Below, in pieces: positions 13,101 to 25,973 of a DNA stretch of 25,973 nt. Made by a program: the position numbers and the translations under genes. Source of the stretch: JACCZX01 sp040003315 (GTDB taxonomy: Bacteria > Pseudomonadota > Gammaproteobacteria > Burkholderiales > Burkholderiaceae_F); NCBI GenBank assembly GCA_040003315.1, contig JBDUCU010000032.1, positions 1 to 25,973 on the forward strand, given 5' to 3'. The notes below the pieces were generated by a model. That model did no database searches and had not been told where the DNA came from. It saw only the letters and a program-made list of their open reading frames with translations. How positions within the stretch are numbered: position 1 is the first letter of the stretch; each line of letters opens with the position of its first letter.

Positions 13101-14177
13101 TTGGCCTTTGATATGCCTTTTTCGCCCAAAGCGCCGCCGCTGATCGGCCTTGATATTGGTTCGTCGAGCATCAAGATCGTCGAGCTGTCCGAGGCAGGCA
13201 AGGGCACGTTACGCCTGGAGCGGTACGCGATTGAGCCGCTGCCTCGTGGTGCGGTCGTCGATGGAAACATCGACAAGATCGATGTCGTTGCCGAAGCCGT
13301 CAGGCGTGCGTGGCGCCGAGCCGGAGGCAAGGTGAAGAACGTCGCGATGGCGCTGCCGGCGTCAGCGGTGATCACAAAACGAATTGCACTGCCCGCGAAC
13401 CTGCGCGAAGAAGAGTTGGAGATGCAGGTCGAAAGCGAGGCTAACCAGTACATCCCATTCGCGCTGGATGAAGTCAGCTTGGATTTTCAGGTGCTCGGCA
13501 CGATTCCGAACGCGCCGGACGATGTCGAGGTCCTGATCGCCGCGTCGCGCAAGGAAAGGGTCGAGGACCGCGTTGCGGTTGCGCAGGCAGCGGGCCTGAA
13601 GCCGGTTGTCGTCGACGTCGAGTCCTATTCGGCGCGCTCGGCGATCGAGCGGCTGATCGAACAGTTGCCCAACAATGGCGAAGGGCTTGTTATTGCCGTG
13701 TTCTACATCGGTGCGAACACGACATCGGTAACGGTCATGCACGATGGCGAGGCGATCTACGAGCGCGAACAACCCTTCGGCGGACAGCAGCTGACGGGCG
13801 ATATATCGCGCACCTACGGGATCCCGAGTGAAGAAGCCGAGCAGAAAAAACGCAGCGGTGACTTGCCCGCCGATTACGAAGTGGCCGTGCTGAAGCCCTT
13901 CATCGACACGGCAACCATCGAAATCACACGTGCACTTCAGTTTTTCTTCACGTCGACTCCATACAGCCGGGTTGATCAGATCATGCTGGCCGGCGGTTCG
14001 GCGGTGCTGGGTGGACTGCCTGACGCGCTGATGGAGCGATCACAGGTACCCGCATCGGTGATCTCGCCGTTCAAGGGAATGGAAATCTCGTCCAATATTC
14101 GCGAAAAACAACTGCGCCTTGATGCGCCTGCGCTGTTGACGCCGTGCGGACTAGCGATGCGGAGGTTCGACAAATGA
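13101..14177 (+). CDS. pilM: Type IV pilus assembly ATPase-like protein PilM
   Basis: PilM is an actin-like cytoplasmic protein that binds the N-terminus of PilN and links the pilus alignment complex to the motor. With the TTG start at 13101 the product has 358 residues, close to the family norm. It begins the actin fold with PLIGLDIGSSSIKIVELS near residues 13-30 (phosphate-1 loop), contains VAMALPASAVITKRIALP, then VVDVESYSARSAIE, the second phosphate loop region (VIAVFYIGANTTSVTV) and the adenosine-type loop IMLAGGSAVLGGLPDAL. It ends CGLAMRRFDK. It is the first gene of pilMNOPQ and overlaps pilN by ATGA. The non-ATG start may lower its translation relative to pilN. Confidence 0.95.
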   Translation: MAFDMPFSPKAPPLIGLDIGSSSIKIVELSEAGKGTLRLERYAIEPLPRGAVVDGNIDKIDVVAEAVRRAWRRAGGKVKNVAMALPASAVITKRIALPANLREEELEMQVESEANQYIPFALDEVSLDFQVLGTIPNAPDDVEVLIAASRKERVEDRVAVAQAAGLKPVVVDVESYSARSAIERLIEQLPNNGEGLVIAVFYIGANTTSVTVMHDGEAIYEREQPFGGQQLTGDISRTYGIPSEEAEQKKRSGDLPADYEVAVLKPFIDTATIEITRALQFFFTSTPYSRVDQIMLAGGSAVLGGLPDALMERSQVPASVISPFKGMEISSNIREKQLRLDAPALLTPCGLAMRRFDK

Positions 14178-14872
14178 CAACTCCGCGCGTCAATCTATTG
14201 CCGCATCGCGAAGCCAAGCGCGAGGCCCAAAAGCGGCTGTTCTGGTTCATGACGACGCTGTCGGCAGCCGCGGGAATTTTGATGATTGGGTTGGGCTGGT
14301 CAGTGCTGCAGGGTTACATCTCGAACCAGCGTACTCGTAACGACTTCGTACGGGCTGAAAACCGCAAGCTCGACATTCAGATCAAAGAGATCGCTTCGCT
14401 ACGCGCCGAGATTGATGGCTTGCGAGCCCGGCAGCGTGCGGTAGAAGACTTGCAGGCGGATCGGAATTTACCGGTGTACCTGATCGACGAGGTTGCCAAA
14501 CAGGTCCCCGAAGGCATTTATTTGCGCGGCATCAAGCAGGAAGGCCTTAAGGTCAACGTGAACGGGTGGGCTGCATCGAACGAGCGCGTTTCTGAATTTC
14601 TTCGTAATCTTCAAAATAATTCCCGCGTCCTCGAGCGGCCGGAACTGATCGAGATCAAGGTTGCAGGGGCAAGTCCCCAGGGACTTGCCCGGCGAGTTTT
14701 CGAGTTTTCGCTGAATTTCTCGTTGAAGCAAACACCCGAACGGGCGCAGATGCAAGCTCAGACCGGTGGCGCGAAAGTCAACCTAGTGCCAACCACGCCG
14801 GTCCCAACCTCAGTGCAGTCGACCCCCAAAATAATGTCGTCTTCGGCGCCCCAGGTGCCGGAAAAGAAGTAG
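14174..14872 (+). CDS. pilN: Type IV pilus assembly protein PilN
   Basis: PilN is a bitopic inner-membrane protein that pairs with PilO and binds PilM through its N-terminal cytoplasmic motif. That motif is visible: RVNLLPHREAKREAQKR at residues 5-21. A membrane segment follows (about 24-48), then a coiled coil (about 55-90, with NRKLDIQIKEIASLRAEIDGLRARQ) and a ferredoxin-like domain. The start is the ATG at 14174 overlapping the pilM stop; the frame is open ten codons further up but that part lies within pilM. Two oddities: residues 164-173 are encoded by an 11-bp perfect inverted repeat in a loop that looks a few residues longer than usual, and the last 45 residues or so form a Thr/Pro/Ser-rich tail. 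The product has 232 residues. Confidence 0.95.
   Translation: MTTPRVNLLPHREAKREAQKRLFWFMTTLSAAAGILMIGLGWSVLQGYISNQRTRNDFVRAENRKLDIQIKEIASLRAEIDGLRARQRAVEDLQADRNLPVYLIDEVAKQVPEGIYLRGIKQEGLKVNVNGWAASNERVSEFLRNLQNNSRVLERPELIEIKVAGASPQGLARRVFEFSLNFSLKQTPERAQMQAQTGGAKVNLVPTTPVPTSVQSTPKIMSSSAPQVPEKK
14667..14690. repeat. Perfect 11-bp inverted repeat inside pilN
   Basis: GGGCAAGTCCC (14667-14677) is followed after CA by its exact reverse complement GGGACTTGCCC (14680-14690). It encodes the loop AGASPQGLAR between two strands of the PilN C-terminal domain. As RNA it would form a very stable stem. A short T4 run appears seven bases later (14697-14700). Confidence 0.85.
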
Positions 14873-14888
14873 CCGAACGAGGAATAGG

Positions 14889-15536
14889 ATGGCAACTCGT
14901 AGTCTCGCGTCTCAATTTCAAGGCCTCAGCCTAAACAATGTCGGCGCATGGCCCATAGCACCGCGCATTGCGACATGGCTCTTTGTGATCGCAGTATGCG
15001 GCGTAGGCGGCTGGTTTGCGCTGTGGAGTGGTCAGAAAGACGAACTCGAACAGTTACAAGCTGATGAGCAGAAGCTCAAGGAAGAATACAAGGGCAAGCT
15101 ACAGCAGGCAATCAACCTTGACGAATTGCGCAAGCAGCGCGAACAGGTTAGCCAGTACGTGCTGACGCTCGAAAAGCAACTGCCGAGCAAGTCCGAAATG
15201 GACGCGCTTTTGTCGGACATCAACCAGGCCGGCGTGGGGCGCGGCCTCGACTTTGAATTGTTCCGTCCTGGGCAAACCAACGTTCGTGAGTACTACGCAG
15301 AGTTGCCCATTGCAGTCAAGGTGTCAGGCAAGTATCACGACCTAGGCGCTTTTGCGAGCGACATTGCAAACCTGCCACGGATCGTTACGTTAAATAACGT
15401 GAATATGCAGGCAGGCAAGGGCGGTGCGCTGACATTTGACGCAACCGCCAAGACGTATCGCTACCTGGACCCTGAAGAAATCGCTGCTCAGCGGGCCGCG
15501 AAAGCAAAACTTGAGAAGAAAGGGCCTACCAAGTGA
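14889..15536 (+). CDS. pilO: Type IV pilus assembly protein PilO
   Basis: PilO partners with PilN in the inner membrane and connects to the lipoprotein PilP, aligning the pilus machine with the outer-membrane secretin. The 215-residue product has a cytoplasmic start, one membrane segment (about residues 27-46, ATWLFVIAVCGVGGWFALW), a coiled coil (about 48-90, KDELEQLQADEQKLKEEYKGKLQQ) and a periplasmic ferredoxin-like domain with LPSKSEMDALLSDINQAGVGRGL and PIAVKVSGKYHDLGAFASDIANLPRIVTL, both typical of PilO. GAGGA five bases before ATG 14889 supports the start. It follows pilN by 16 bases and overlaps pilP by GTGA. Confidence 0.96.
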   Translation: MATRSLASQFQGLSLNNVGAWPIAPRIATWLFVIAVCGVGGWFALWSGQKDELEQLQADEQKLKEEYKGKLQQAINLDELRKQREQVSQYVLTLEKQLPSKSEMDALLSDINQAGVGRGLDFELFRPGQTNVREYYAELPIAVKVSGKYHDLGAFASDIANLPRIVTLNNVNMQAGKGGALTFDATAKTYRYLDPEEIAAQRAAKAKLEKKGPTK

Positions 15537-16114
15537 GACCCTTCATCGATTGCAAGCGAGAGTGCGCCTTTTTTTGGTTGGTCGTGACGCTGGCAGGTTG
15601 CGGCGGTGGTAACGAGGCTGAATTGCGAGCGTGGATGGAAGACACCCGCAAGACGATGCGTCCGACGACGCAGCCTGTCCCCGAACCGAAACAGTTCACA
15701 CCGTTTTCTTATGAAGCGAAGTCGCTGATCGATCCGTTTGATCAGCAGAAGATGATTCTGGCGGCAGCTCGCCAAGCGCAGTCGAGATCGAGCACCAGTT
15801 CAATCCGCCCCGATCTCGATCGCCGCCGGGAAATGCTGGAAGGCTACGCGCTTGACCAGCTGAAGATGGTCGGTACGTTGCGCCAGGCCGGCAACCAGGT
15901 CGCGCTGATCGATGCAGCTGGCCAGACGTTCATGGTTCGCCGCGGCAACTACCTCGGACAAAATTTTGGACTGGTGACCAAGATCTCGGAAACCGAAGTA
16001 GATCTGAAAGAAATTGTCCAGGACGCCGCAGGCGAATGGATCGAACGACCGACCAAGTTGGAATTGCAGGAAGCCGCCCAGGGACAGGCCGGGCAAAAAG
16101 GGAGCAAGCGATGA
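15533..16114 (+). CDS. pilP: Type IV pilus assembly lipoprotein PilP
   Basis: PilP is an inner-membrane lipoprotein whose beta domain bridges PilN/PilO and the N0 domain of PilQ. The 193-residue product starts at GTG 15533, overlapping the pilO stop (GTGA), with AAGGG upstream. A lipoprotein signal peptide ends in the lipobox LAGC (Cys23). After a disordered linker, the conserved PilP domain runs from about residue 95 to 175: LEGYALDQLKMVGTLRQAGNQVALIDAAGQTFMVRRGNYLG pattern and VTKISETEVDLKEIVQDAAGEW. The C-terminus is Gln/Lys-rich. It overlaps pilQ by ATGA. Confidence 0.95.
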   Translation: MRPFIDCKRECAFFWLVVTLAGCGGGNEAELRAWMEDTRKTMRPTTQPVPEPKQFTPFSYEAKSLIDPFDQQKMILAAARQAQSRSSTSSIRPDLDRRREMLEGYALDQLKMVGTLRQAGNQVALIDAAGQTFMVRRGNYLGQNFGLVTKISETEVDLKEIVQDAAGEWIERPTKLELQEAAQGQAGQKGSKR

Positions 16115-18291
16115 GTATCTCGATCCAAAATGTGACCGTGTGCTTGTCGCGACTCGCGGCGGTGCTGGGTATGGTTGCCGCGGCAGTGACTGCGTCGGCA
16201 CAAACCGCTGCAAGCGATGTAGGAAACGCAATCGAGCGGGTCGACGCGGTGCAAACAAGCACCGGCGTTGTGGTTAGCATCGAGATGAAGAGCGAGCTGA
16301 AAGGAATTCCGGCGAGCTTCTCGGTTGCCAACCCTGCACGGGTGGCGATTGACATGCCTGGGACCGTCAACGGACTGGGCAAGAACATGGTCGAACTGAA
16401 CCAGGGCGACGTGCGCTCGGTGAATGTGGTGCAGGCCGGCGGTCGATCGCGCGTAGTCGTGAATCTGAAGCGGCCTTTGACCCACACGGTATCGATCGAC
16501 GGCAAGCGCGTACTGATTGCACTCGGCGGCGCAACAGACACCAGCACGTTCCGGGCTGCTCCAGGAACCGCCGCGGCTTCGCTTGCGCAGGCTTCGCCGT
16601 CCAGCACAGGGCCAGTCACTGCCGGGCCGTCGGCGTTCACAGGTAACCGCTCGTTGCGGGGTATCGATTTTCGGCGGGGGGCGGAAAATGAAGGCCGCGT
16701 TGTCGTCGATCTGTCGGATCCGAACACCAACGTCGATATTCGGCAGCAGGGCAACAGTGTAATCGTGGATTTTCAGAACACTACGTTGCCAGATAGTTTG
16801 AAGCGCCGGCTTGACGTATCGGACTTTGCAACGCCGGTCACCCAAGTGACCGCCAGCCAGCAAGGAAACAATGCCCGCCTGGTGGTTGAGCCGCGCGGCG
16901 TGTGGGAACACAATGCTTACCAGAGCGATACCCGCTTCGTGCTCGAAGTCAGACCGGTACGCGAAGATCCAACGCGGCTGTTCCAAGGCACCCGCCAGGG
17001 CTATCAAGGCGAGCGTTTGTCGTTGAATTTCCAGAATGTCGATGTGCGTTCGCTGTTGCAGGTCATCGCTGATTTCACCAATCTGAACATCATTACCAGC
17101 GATTCGGTCGGCGGCACGATCACGCTTCGGTTAAAGGATGTCCCGTGGGATCAGGCGCTCGACATCATCCTGCAGAGCAAGGGCCTTGACATGCGCAAGA
17201 ACGGCAACGTGGTGCTGGTAGCGCCGCGTGACGAGATCGCTTCCAAGGAAAAGCTCGAGCTCGAGGCGCGCAATCAGATCGCCGATCTCGAACCCTTGCG
17301 TTCGGAGGCTTTCGTCGTTAACTACCAAAAAGCGGAAGATGTTCGGAAGCTGCTCAGCGATGAAAAGCAAAGGCTGATTTCGAAGCGTGGCAGCGTTGCA
17401 GTTGATCCCCGCACCAACCAGATCTTCGTGCAAGACACGACGGCCCGCCTCGAAGATGTGCGCCGCCTGTTGCAACGGATCGACATTCCGGTTCCCCAGG
17501 TGCTGATCGAAGCTCGCATCGTTGAGGCCGACGATAAATTCAGCCGCAATCTCGGTGTGAAGTTCGGCTTTGGCCGCATAACGAGCGACGTCGCTGTCGG
17601 CGGAAACAACTCACTGCCTTCGCTGCCCGGAACAACGTCCGGCACCGGCGGTACGACGACTACGGGCGGCGTGAGCGTCATCAACTCGAATAACGTCAAT
17701 CTGCCCGCAGCGGGGATCGGCGGCTTCAATCCTGGCTCGTTTAATCTGACACTCTTCAACAGCAGCTTGACACGCTTGATCAATCTGGAACTGAGTGCCC
17801 TCGAAGCCGACGGGCGCGGCAAGATTATTTCGAGCCCGCGCGTTGTGACCGCTGACAAGGTCAAGGCAATCATCGAGCAGGGAACCGAGATTCCGTATCA
17901 GCAAGCGACTTCGAGCGGTGCGACGTCGGTGGCATTCCGAAAAGCGGTTTTGAAACTCGAGGTCACTCCGCAGATCACGCCAGAGGGCGCCATATTTCTC
18001 GACGTCAAAGTCAACAAGGATAGTCGGGGTCAGGAAACAACCGCCGGTCCAGCAATCGACACTAAAAACGTGCAAACGCAAGTGCTGGTTGAGAACGGCG
18101 GGACAGTCGTGCTGGGTGGGATCTATGAGCAGCAGGATCGAACGACAGTCACGAAAATCCCATTTCTTGGCGATCTGCCCGTGATAGGCAATCTGTTCAA
18201 GAATACGGCGTCGATCAACGATCGCACCGAACTGATCATCTTCATCACGCCGAGGGTGCTTTCGGAGCGTGTGAACGCCGCGATGCGGTGA
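16111..18291 (+). CDS. pilQ: Type IV pilus secretin PilQ
   Basis: PilQ forms the outer-membrane channel through which the pilus passes and which also serves DNA uptake in competent relatives. The 726-residue product has a signal peptide (about 1-31, cleavage near ASA-QT), two AMIN domains that bind peptidoglycan (about 42-140 and 180-280), a secretin/TonB N0 domain (about 305-375, with LSLNFQNVDVRSLLQVIADFT), an N1 domain, and the secretin core from VPQVLIEARIVEA to the end. A Gly/Thr/Ser-rich insertion (near TTSGTGGTTTTGG) lies in the core. The C-terminus keeps the NRTELIIFITPRV-like motif (DRTELIIFITPRVL). GGGAG before the ATG at 16111 decides the start, which overlaps the pilP stop. A strong terminator follows. 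Confidence 0.96.
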   Translation: MSISIQNVTVCLSRLAAVLGMVAAAVTASAQTAASDVGNAIERVDAVQTSTGVVVSIEMKSELKGIPASFSVANPARVAIDMPGTVNGLGKNMVELNQGDVRSVNVVQAGGRSRVVVNLKRPLTHTVSIDGKRVLIALGGATDTSTFRAAPGTAAASLAQASPSSTGPVTAGPSAFTGNRSLRGIDFRRGAENEGRVVVDLSDPNTNVDIRQQGNSVIVDFQNTTLPDSLKRRLDVSDFATPVTQVTASQQGNNARLVVEPRGVWEHNAYQSDTRFVLEVRPVREDPTRLFQGTRQGYQGERLSLNFQNVDVRSLLQVIADFTNLNIITSDSVGGTITLRLKDVPWDQALDIILQSKGLDMRKNGNVVLVAPRDEIASKEKLELEARNQIADLEPLRSEAFVVNYQKAEDVRKLLSDEKQRLISKRGSVAVDPRTNQIFVQDTTARLEDVRRLLQRIDIPVPQVLIEARIVEADDKFSRNLGVKFGFGRITSDVAVGGNNSLPSLPGTTSGTGGTTTTGGVSVINSNNVNLPAAGIGGFNPGSFNLTLFNSSLTRLINLELSALEADGRGKIISSPRVVTADKVKAIIEQGTEIPYQQATSSGATSVAFRKAVLKLEVTPQITPEGAIFLDVKVNKDSRGQETTAGPAIDTKNVQTQVLVENGGTVVLGGIYEQQDRTTVTKIPFLGDLPVIGNLFKNTASINDRTELIIFITPRVLSERVNAAMR

Positions 18292-18310
18292 CCTTCGACC
18301 CTTCGTCAAG

Positions 18311-18339
18311 AAAGGGCCGCACGCGCGGCTCTTTTTTTT
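18311..18339 (+). terminator. Intrinsic terminator after pilQ
   Basis: AAAGGGCCGC (18311-18320) pairs with GCGGCTCTTT (18325-18334) over ten base pairs with one G-U pair, around the loop ACGC, and a run of eight T (18332-18339) follows. This is a textbook Rho-independent terminator, 20 bases after the pilQ stop. It ends just 27 bases before the aroK start codon. Confidence 0.9.
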
Positions 18340-18366
18340 CGGCGCATCGGCTGCGCACCTGACGCC

Positions 18367-18909
18367 ATGCAAAGCGAGCTGCCCTCGATATTCCTGATCG
18401 GAATGATGGGCGCCGGGAAATCGACGGTTGGGCGTTTGCTCGCGCAACAATTGAACTATCAATTTATCGATGCAGACAGAGAACTCGAGGCGCGCAGCGG
18501 TGTTCCGATTCCGACAATTTTCGAAATCGAGGGCGAGGCGGGTTTTCGGCGTCGCGAAATTGGCCTTCTATCCGAGCTGACCCAGAGGGCCGGCATCGTC
18601 CTCGCGACCGGGGGCGGGGCGATTCTTGACGCAGACATGGCGCATTCAATGCGACAGCGTGGGCTCGTCATTTATCTGCGGGCAACGGCCGACGAGATTT
18701 TCCGGCGTACACGGCAGGATCGTTCACGTCCGCTCCTTCAGACTGCAAACCCCCGTGCAAGCATCGATCGGTTGCTGGCGGAGCGGGAGCCACTGTACGA
18801 GGCCGCTGCACACCTGACCTTTCAATCTGCCGCTTCCAACCCGCGCCGACTGGTCACGCGACTGCTCGAACATCCTCAGGTGAAGGCGCTGGTTTTTCGC
18901 GGTGGCTGA
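18367..18909 (+). CDS. aroK: Shikimate kinase
   Basis: Shikimate kinase phosphorylates shikimate with ATP to shikimate 3-phosphate, the fifth step of chorismate synthesis. The 180-residue product has the Walker A loop GMMGAGKST (12-20), the shikimate-binding IDADRELEARSG segment (34-45), the IFEIEGEAGFRRRE segment (51-64), the GGG substrate loop (82-84) and the lid RTRQDRSRPLL. The ATG at 18367 has no obvious Shine-Dalgarno sequence, but the N-terminus fits the family. It lies directly behind the pilQ terminator and is followed 43 bases later by aroB; a pilQ-aroK-aroB order is common in Proteobacteria. Confidence 0.96.
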   Translation: MQSELPSIFLIGMMGAGKSTVGRLLAQQLNYQFIDADRELEARSGVPIPTIFEIEGEAGFRRREIGLLSELTQRAGIVLATGGGAILDADMAHSMRQRGLVIYLRATADEIFRRTRQDRSRPLLQTANPRASIDRLLAEREPLYEAAAHLTFQSAASNPRRLVTRLLEHPQVKALVFRGG

Positions 18910-18952
18910 GCGTGGGGTCGTTTCGTAGCGGATCGACCACTTAAACTGCCGC

Positions 18953-20032
18953 ATGCACTGCGTATCGGTCGGGCTCGGGCAACGGTCGTATCAAATCCAT
19001 ATCGGCCATCGATTGTTGGATCGACTGCATGAATTCGTGGCACCGTTAGCGCCAACATCAATCGCCATCGTTACGAATGAAGTTGTCGCGCCGCTTTACG
19101 GTCAGCGGGCGCGGCGCGCGCTGGCGGGCGTCGCATCGACGACGATGCTCGAACTTATGGATGGAGAGCAGCAAAAAAGCTGGGATACCGTCGCCCGCGT
19201 GATCGATGAACTGGTACGCCGGCGGATGGATCGCCGGGGCGTGATCGTCGCACTGGGCGGGGGTGTGGTCGGCGACATTGCAGGCTTCGCGGCGTCGATT
19301 TACATGCGCGGCTTGCGTTACGTCCAGGTGCCAACGACGCTGTTATCACAGGTCGATTCGTCGGTCGGCGGCAAGACCGGAGTTAATCATCCGAGCGGCA
19401 AGAACCTGATGGGTACGTTTCACCAGCCGTCGGTCGTCGTCAGCGACACCGACACTCTGCGGTCGCTACCAGCGCGCGAGTTATCGGCGGGTCTCGCGGA
19501 AGTTCTCAAGCACGGGCTGATCGCCGACAGCGCGTATTTCGAGAGGATGGTCGCAAACCTGGATCTGCTGCGCACCGGCGACGGCCAGGCTCTGGCCGAG
19601 GCCGTGGCCGGATCCTGCGCGATCAAGGCTTCGATCGTTGCACGCGACGAGCAGGAAGCTGGCGAGCGCGCGTTGCTTAATCTGGGTCACACCTTTGGCC
19701 ATGCGATCGAGGCGATGACTGGGTACGGCGCCTGGCTGCACGGGGAGGCGGTAGGCTGCGGATTGGTGCTTGCGGCCAGGCTTTCGCAGGCGCTCGGGAC
19801 GCTGTCCGCGCCCCAGGTGCAGACCATCGGCGCAGCGGTCGCGCGTGCCGGCCTGCCCACGCGGGTGGACGGCCTGACCGCGGTGGAAGCCATCGAGACG
19901 ATGTGCGGCGACAAGAAGGCGCTCGGTGGTGAAATTCGCTTCATCGTTCTCGACCGAATCGGCCAAGCGTCGCAACGCGCGGTCCCGCAGCCGATTTTGC
20001 TGCAGACACTGCGGTCAAGTGGCTTCACGTGA
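18953..20032 (+). CDS. aroB: 3-dehydroquinate synthase
   Basis: AroB converts 3-deoxy-D-arabino-heptulosonate 7-phosphate to 3-dehydroquinate, the second step of the shikimate pathway, using NAD+ and a divalent metal. The 359-residue product has the NAD-binding GGGVVGDIAGFAAS (102-115), the phosphate-binding QVDSSVGGKTGVNHPSGKN (133-151) and the metal ligands Glu183 (AEVLKHG), His246 (GHTFGH) and His263 (LHGEAV). Start at ATG 18953 gives the usual N-terminus (VSVGLGQRSYQIHIG). It overlaps dgt by GTGA, so the two are translationally coupled. Confidence 0.97.
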   Translation: MHCVSVGLGQRSYQIHIGHRLLDRLHEFVAPLAPTSIAIVTNEVVAPLYGQRARRALAGVASTTMLELMDGEQQKSWDTVARVIDELVRRRMDRRGVIVALGGGVVGDIAGFAASIYMRGLRYVQVPTTLLSQVDSSVGGKTGVNHPSGKNLMGTFHQPSVVVSDTDTLRSLPARELSAGLAEVLKHGLIADSAYFERMVANLDLLRTGDGQALAEAVAGSCAIKASIVARDEQEAGERALLNLGHTFGHAIEAMTGYGAWLHGEAVGCGLVLAARLSQALGTLSAPQVQTIGAAVARAGLPTRVDGLTAVEAIETMCGDKKALGGEIRFIVLDRIGQASQRAVPQPILLQTLRSSGFT

Positions 20033-21171
20033 GCGAATCCCTGCTTGCGCCCTATGCAGCTGACCCGGCCCGATCGCGCGGCAGGCGCCATCGCGAGCCG
20101 CTGCCGGTCTCGCGCACCCAGTTCCAGCGTGACCGCGACCGCATCATTCATTCAACCGCGTTTCGCAGGCTCGAGTACAAGACGCAGGTGTTCGTCAACC
20201 ACGAGGGCGATCTCTTCCGAACCCGGCTGACGCATTCGCTGGAAGTGGCCCAGATCGGTCGCGCGATCGCGCGCAATTTGGGTCTGAACGAAGACCTGGT
20301 CGAAGCGATTGCGTTGGCGCACGACCTTGGACACACGCCGTTCGGACACGCGGGACAGGACGCGTTGAATGAATGCATGAAGCCGTATGGCGGCTTCGAA
20401 CACAACCTGCAGTCGCTGCGTGTGGTCGATCAGCTCGAGCAACGATATGCAGCGTTTGACGGGCTCAACCTGACATTCGAAGCCCGCGAGGGCATCCTGA
20501 AACATTGCTCGCTGCAGAACGCGCGCACGTTGGGTGATATCGGTGAGCGATTCTTGAACCGCCAACATCCCAGCATGGAGGCGCAGATCGCAAATCTTGC
20601 TGACGAGATCGCCTACAACAATCACGACGTCGATGACGGCTTGCGTTCGGGGCTGTTGCAACTCGTTCAGCTGGAGAGCGTGCCGCTTTTCGCGCGCCAC
20701 TCGGAAAGCGTCAGAGCCGAATATCCTGCTTTGGCGGAGAAGCGCATGATCAGTGAGACCATCCGGCGCATGATCAACACGCTGATTGTGGATTTGACCG
20801 AAGAGTCCCGGCGGCGGCTCGCACAGGCAGCGCCCCAGAGTGTCGACGATGTGCGTTCGGCCGGTGCGCTCGCGGCCTTTTCCGCCGGCATCCGTGGCGA
20901 CGCGGACCGATTGAAATCCATGCTGCATGACAATCTCTACCGCCACTATCGCGTGATGCGCATGACCGCCAAGGCGCGCCGCATCGTGGCCGAGCTTTTC
21001 TCGGCGTTTCTTGATGAGCCGAAGCTGCTGCCGATCGACCATCAAGAGCGCGCTTCCACGGTCGATACGCCCCGGCTGATCGCGGACTATGTGGCCGGCA
21101 TGACCGATCGATATGCGATCAAGGAGCACCACCGCGTGTTTGCAATCGATGCGGCGGAAGCCTCTACTTAA
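20029..21171 (+). CDS. dgt: Deoxyguanosinetriphosphate triphosphohydrolase-like protein (HD domain)
   Basis: Family members hydrolyse dNTPs to nucleosides and tripolyphosphate and thereby affect dNTP pools. The 380-residue product has the HD metal site: His69 in RLTHSLEVAQIGR, His98-Asp99 in LAHDLGHTPFGH, and Asp192 in ADEIAYNNHD. The N-terminal RTQFQRDRDRIIHSTAFRRLEYKTQVF segment and the EAREGILKH segment are typical of the dGTPase-like subfamily. The GTG start at 20029 overlaps the aroB stop (GTGA). The gene lies between aroB and gltB, the arrangement I recall from Betaproteobacteria. Substrate specificity cannot be told from sequence. Confidence 0.94.
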   Translation: MSESLLAPYAADPARSRGRRHREPLPVSRTQFQRDRDRIIHSTAFRRLEYKTQVFVNHEGDLFRTRLTHSLEVAQIGRAIARNLGLNEDLVEAIALAHDLGHTPFGHAGQDALNECMKPYGGFEHNLQSLRVVDQLEQRYAAFDGLNLTFEAREGILKHCSLQNARTLGDIGERFLNRQHPSMEAQIANLADEIAYNNHDVDDGLRSGLLQLVQLESVPLFARHSESVRAEYPALAEKRMISETIRRMINTLIVDLTEESRRRLAQAAPQSVDDVRSAGALAAFSAGIRGDADRLKSMLHDNLYRHYRVMRMTAKARRIVAELFSAFLDEPKLLPIDHQERASTVDTPRLIADYVAGMTDRYAIKEHHRVFAIDAAEAST

Positions 21172-21257
21172 GGATTTTCACATCGCGGGACGCGTCACGG
21201 TTGAAACCCGTGGTGCATCGCAGTAAAGTCGGATTCGCTGACCAGCCTAGAGTGGGG

Positions 21258-25967
<4,710 letters not shown>

Positions 25968-25973
25968 GCTCGC

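Noticed and set aside
13101..18291. Possible novel secretion system in the pil cluster.
   Set aside because: The five genes are a standard pilMNOPQ operon with normal order and domain content.
20152..21132. A 326-codon minus-strand open frame opposite dgt.
   Set aside because: Antisense shadow of dgt, whose HD motifs are intact; no ribosome-binding site or known family.

Overview
The window is a GC-rich stretch of bacterial chromosome whose gene content and order point to a betaproteobacterium, most like Burkholderiales or relatives. Two blocks support this: the end of the spc operon plus the alpha operon with infA placed between secY and rpmJ, and the order lptM-lysA / cyaY / mrcA / pilMNOPQ / aroK-aroB-dgt-gltB. 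The species cannot be named from sequence alone. I see no tRNA or rRNA, no insertion sequence, no CRISPR array, no prophage and no obvious horizontally acquired island.

Layout. (1) 1-5594, plus strand: rplO (5' end cut by the window), secY, infA, rpmJ, rpsM, rpsK, rpsD, rpoA, rplQ. These are ribosomal proteins, the Sec translocon core, IF1 and RNA polymerase alpha. Intergenic gaps before infA, rpmJ, rpsD, rpoA and rplQ are 92-169 bases and several hold inverted repeats. (2) 5634-8489: cutA (+) converges on hemB (-), with engB (-) upstream of hemB and divergent from a diheme cytochrome c4 gene (+). (3) 8489-12699: lysA and lptM (-, overlapping ATGA), cyaY (+), mrcA (-). (4) 12700-13100: the only long gene-poor gap. 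(5) 13101-18291: pilMNOPQ, a tightly packed operon for the type IV pilus alignment complex and outer-membrane secretin, closed by a strong intrinsic terminator. (6) 18367-25967: aroK, aroB (shikimate pathway), dgt (HD-domain dNTP triphosphohydrolase) and gltB (glutamate synthase large subunit, complete).

Nearly everything is core housekeeping with intact active-site motifs, and I found no convincing new biological system. The points most worth a second look are: an Ala/Lys-rich tail of about 53 residues on ribosomal protein L15; a hairpin-rich spacer before rpsD that could be an undescribed S4 leader; an 11-bp perfect inverted repeat inside pilN; a REP-like palindrome and a second hairpin just ahead of rpmJ; a terminator placed so close to aroK that its promoter is hard to locate; and the absence of dsbD and resB/ccsA from the places where I recall them in related genomes.
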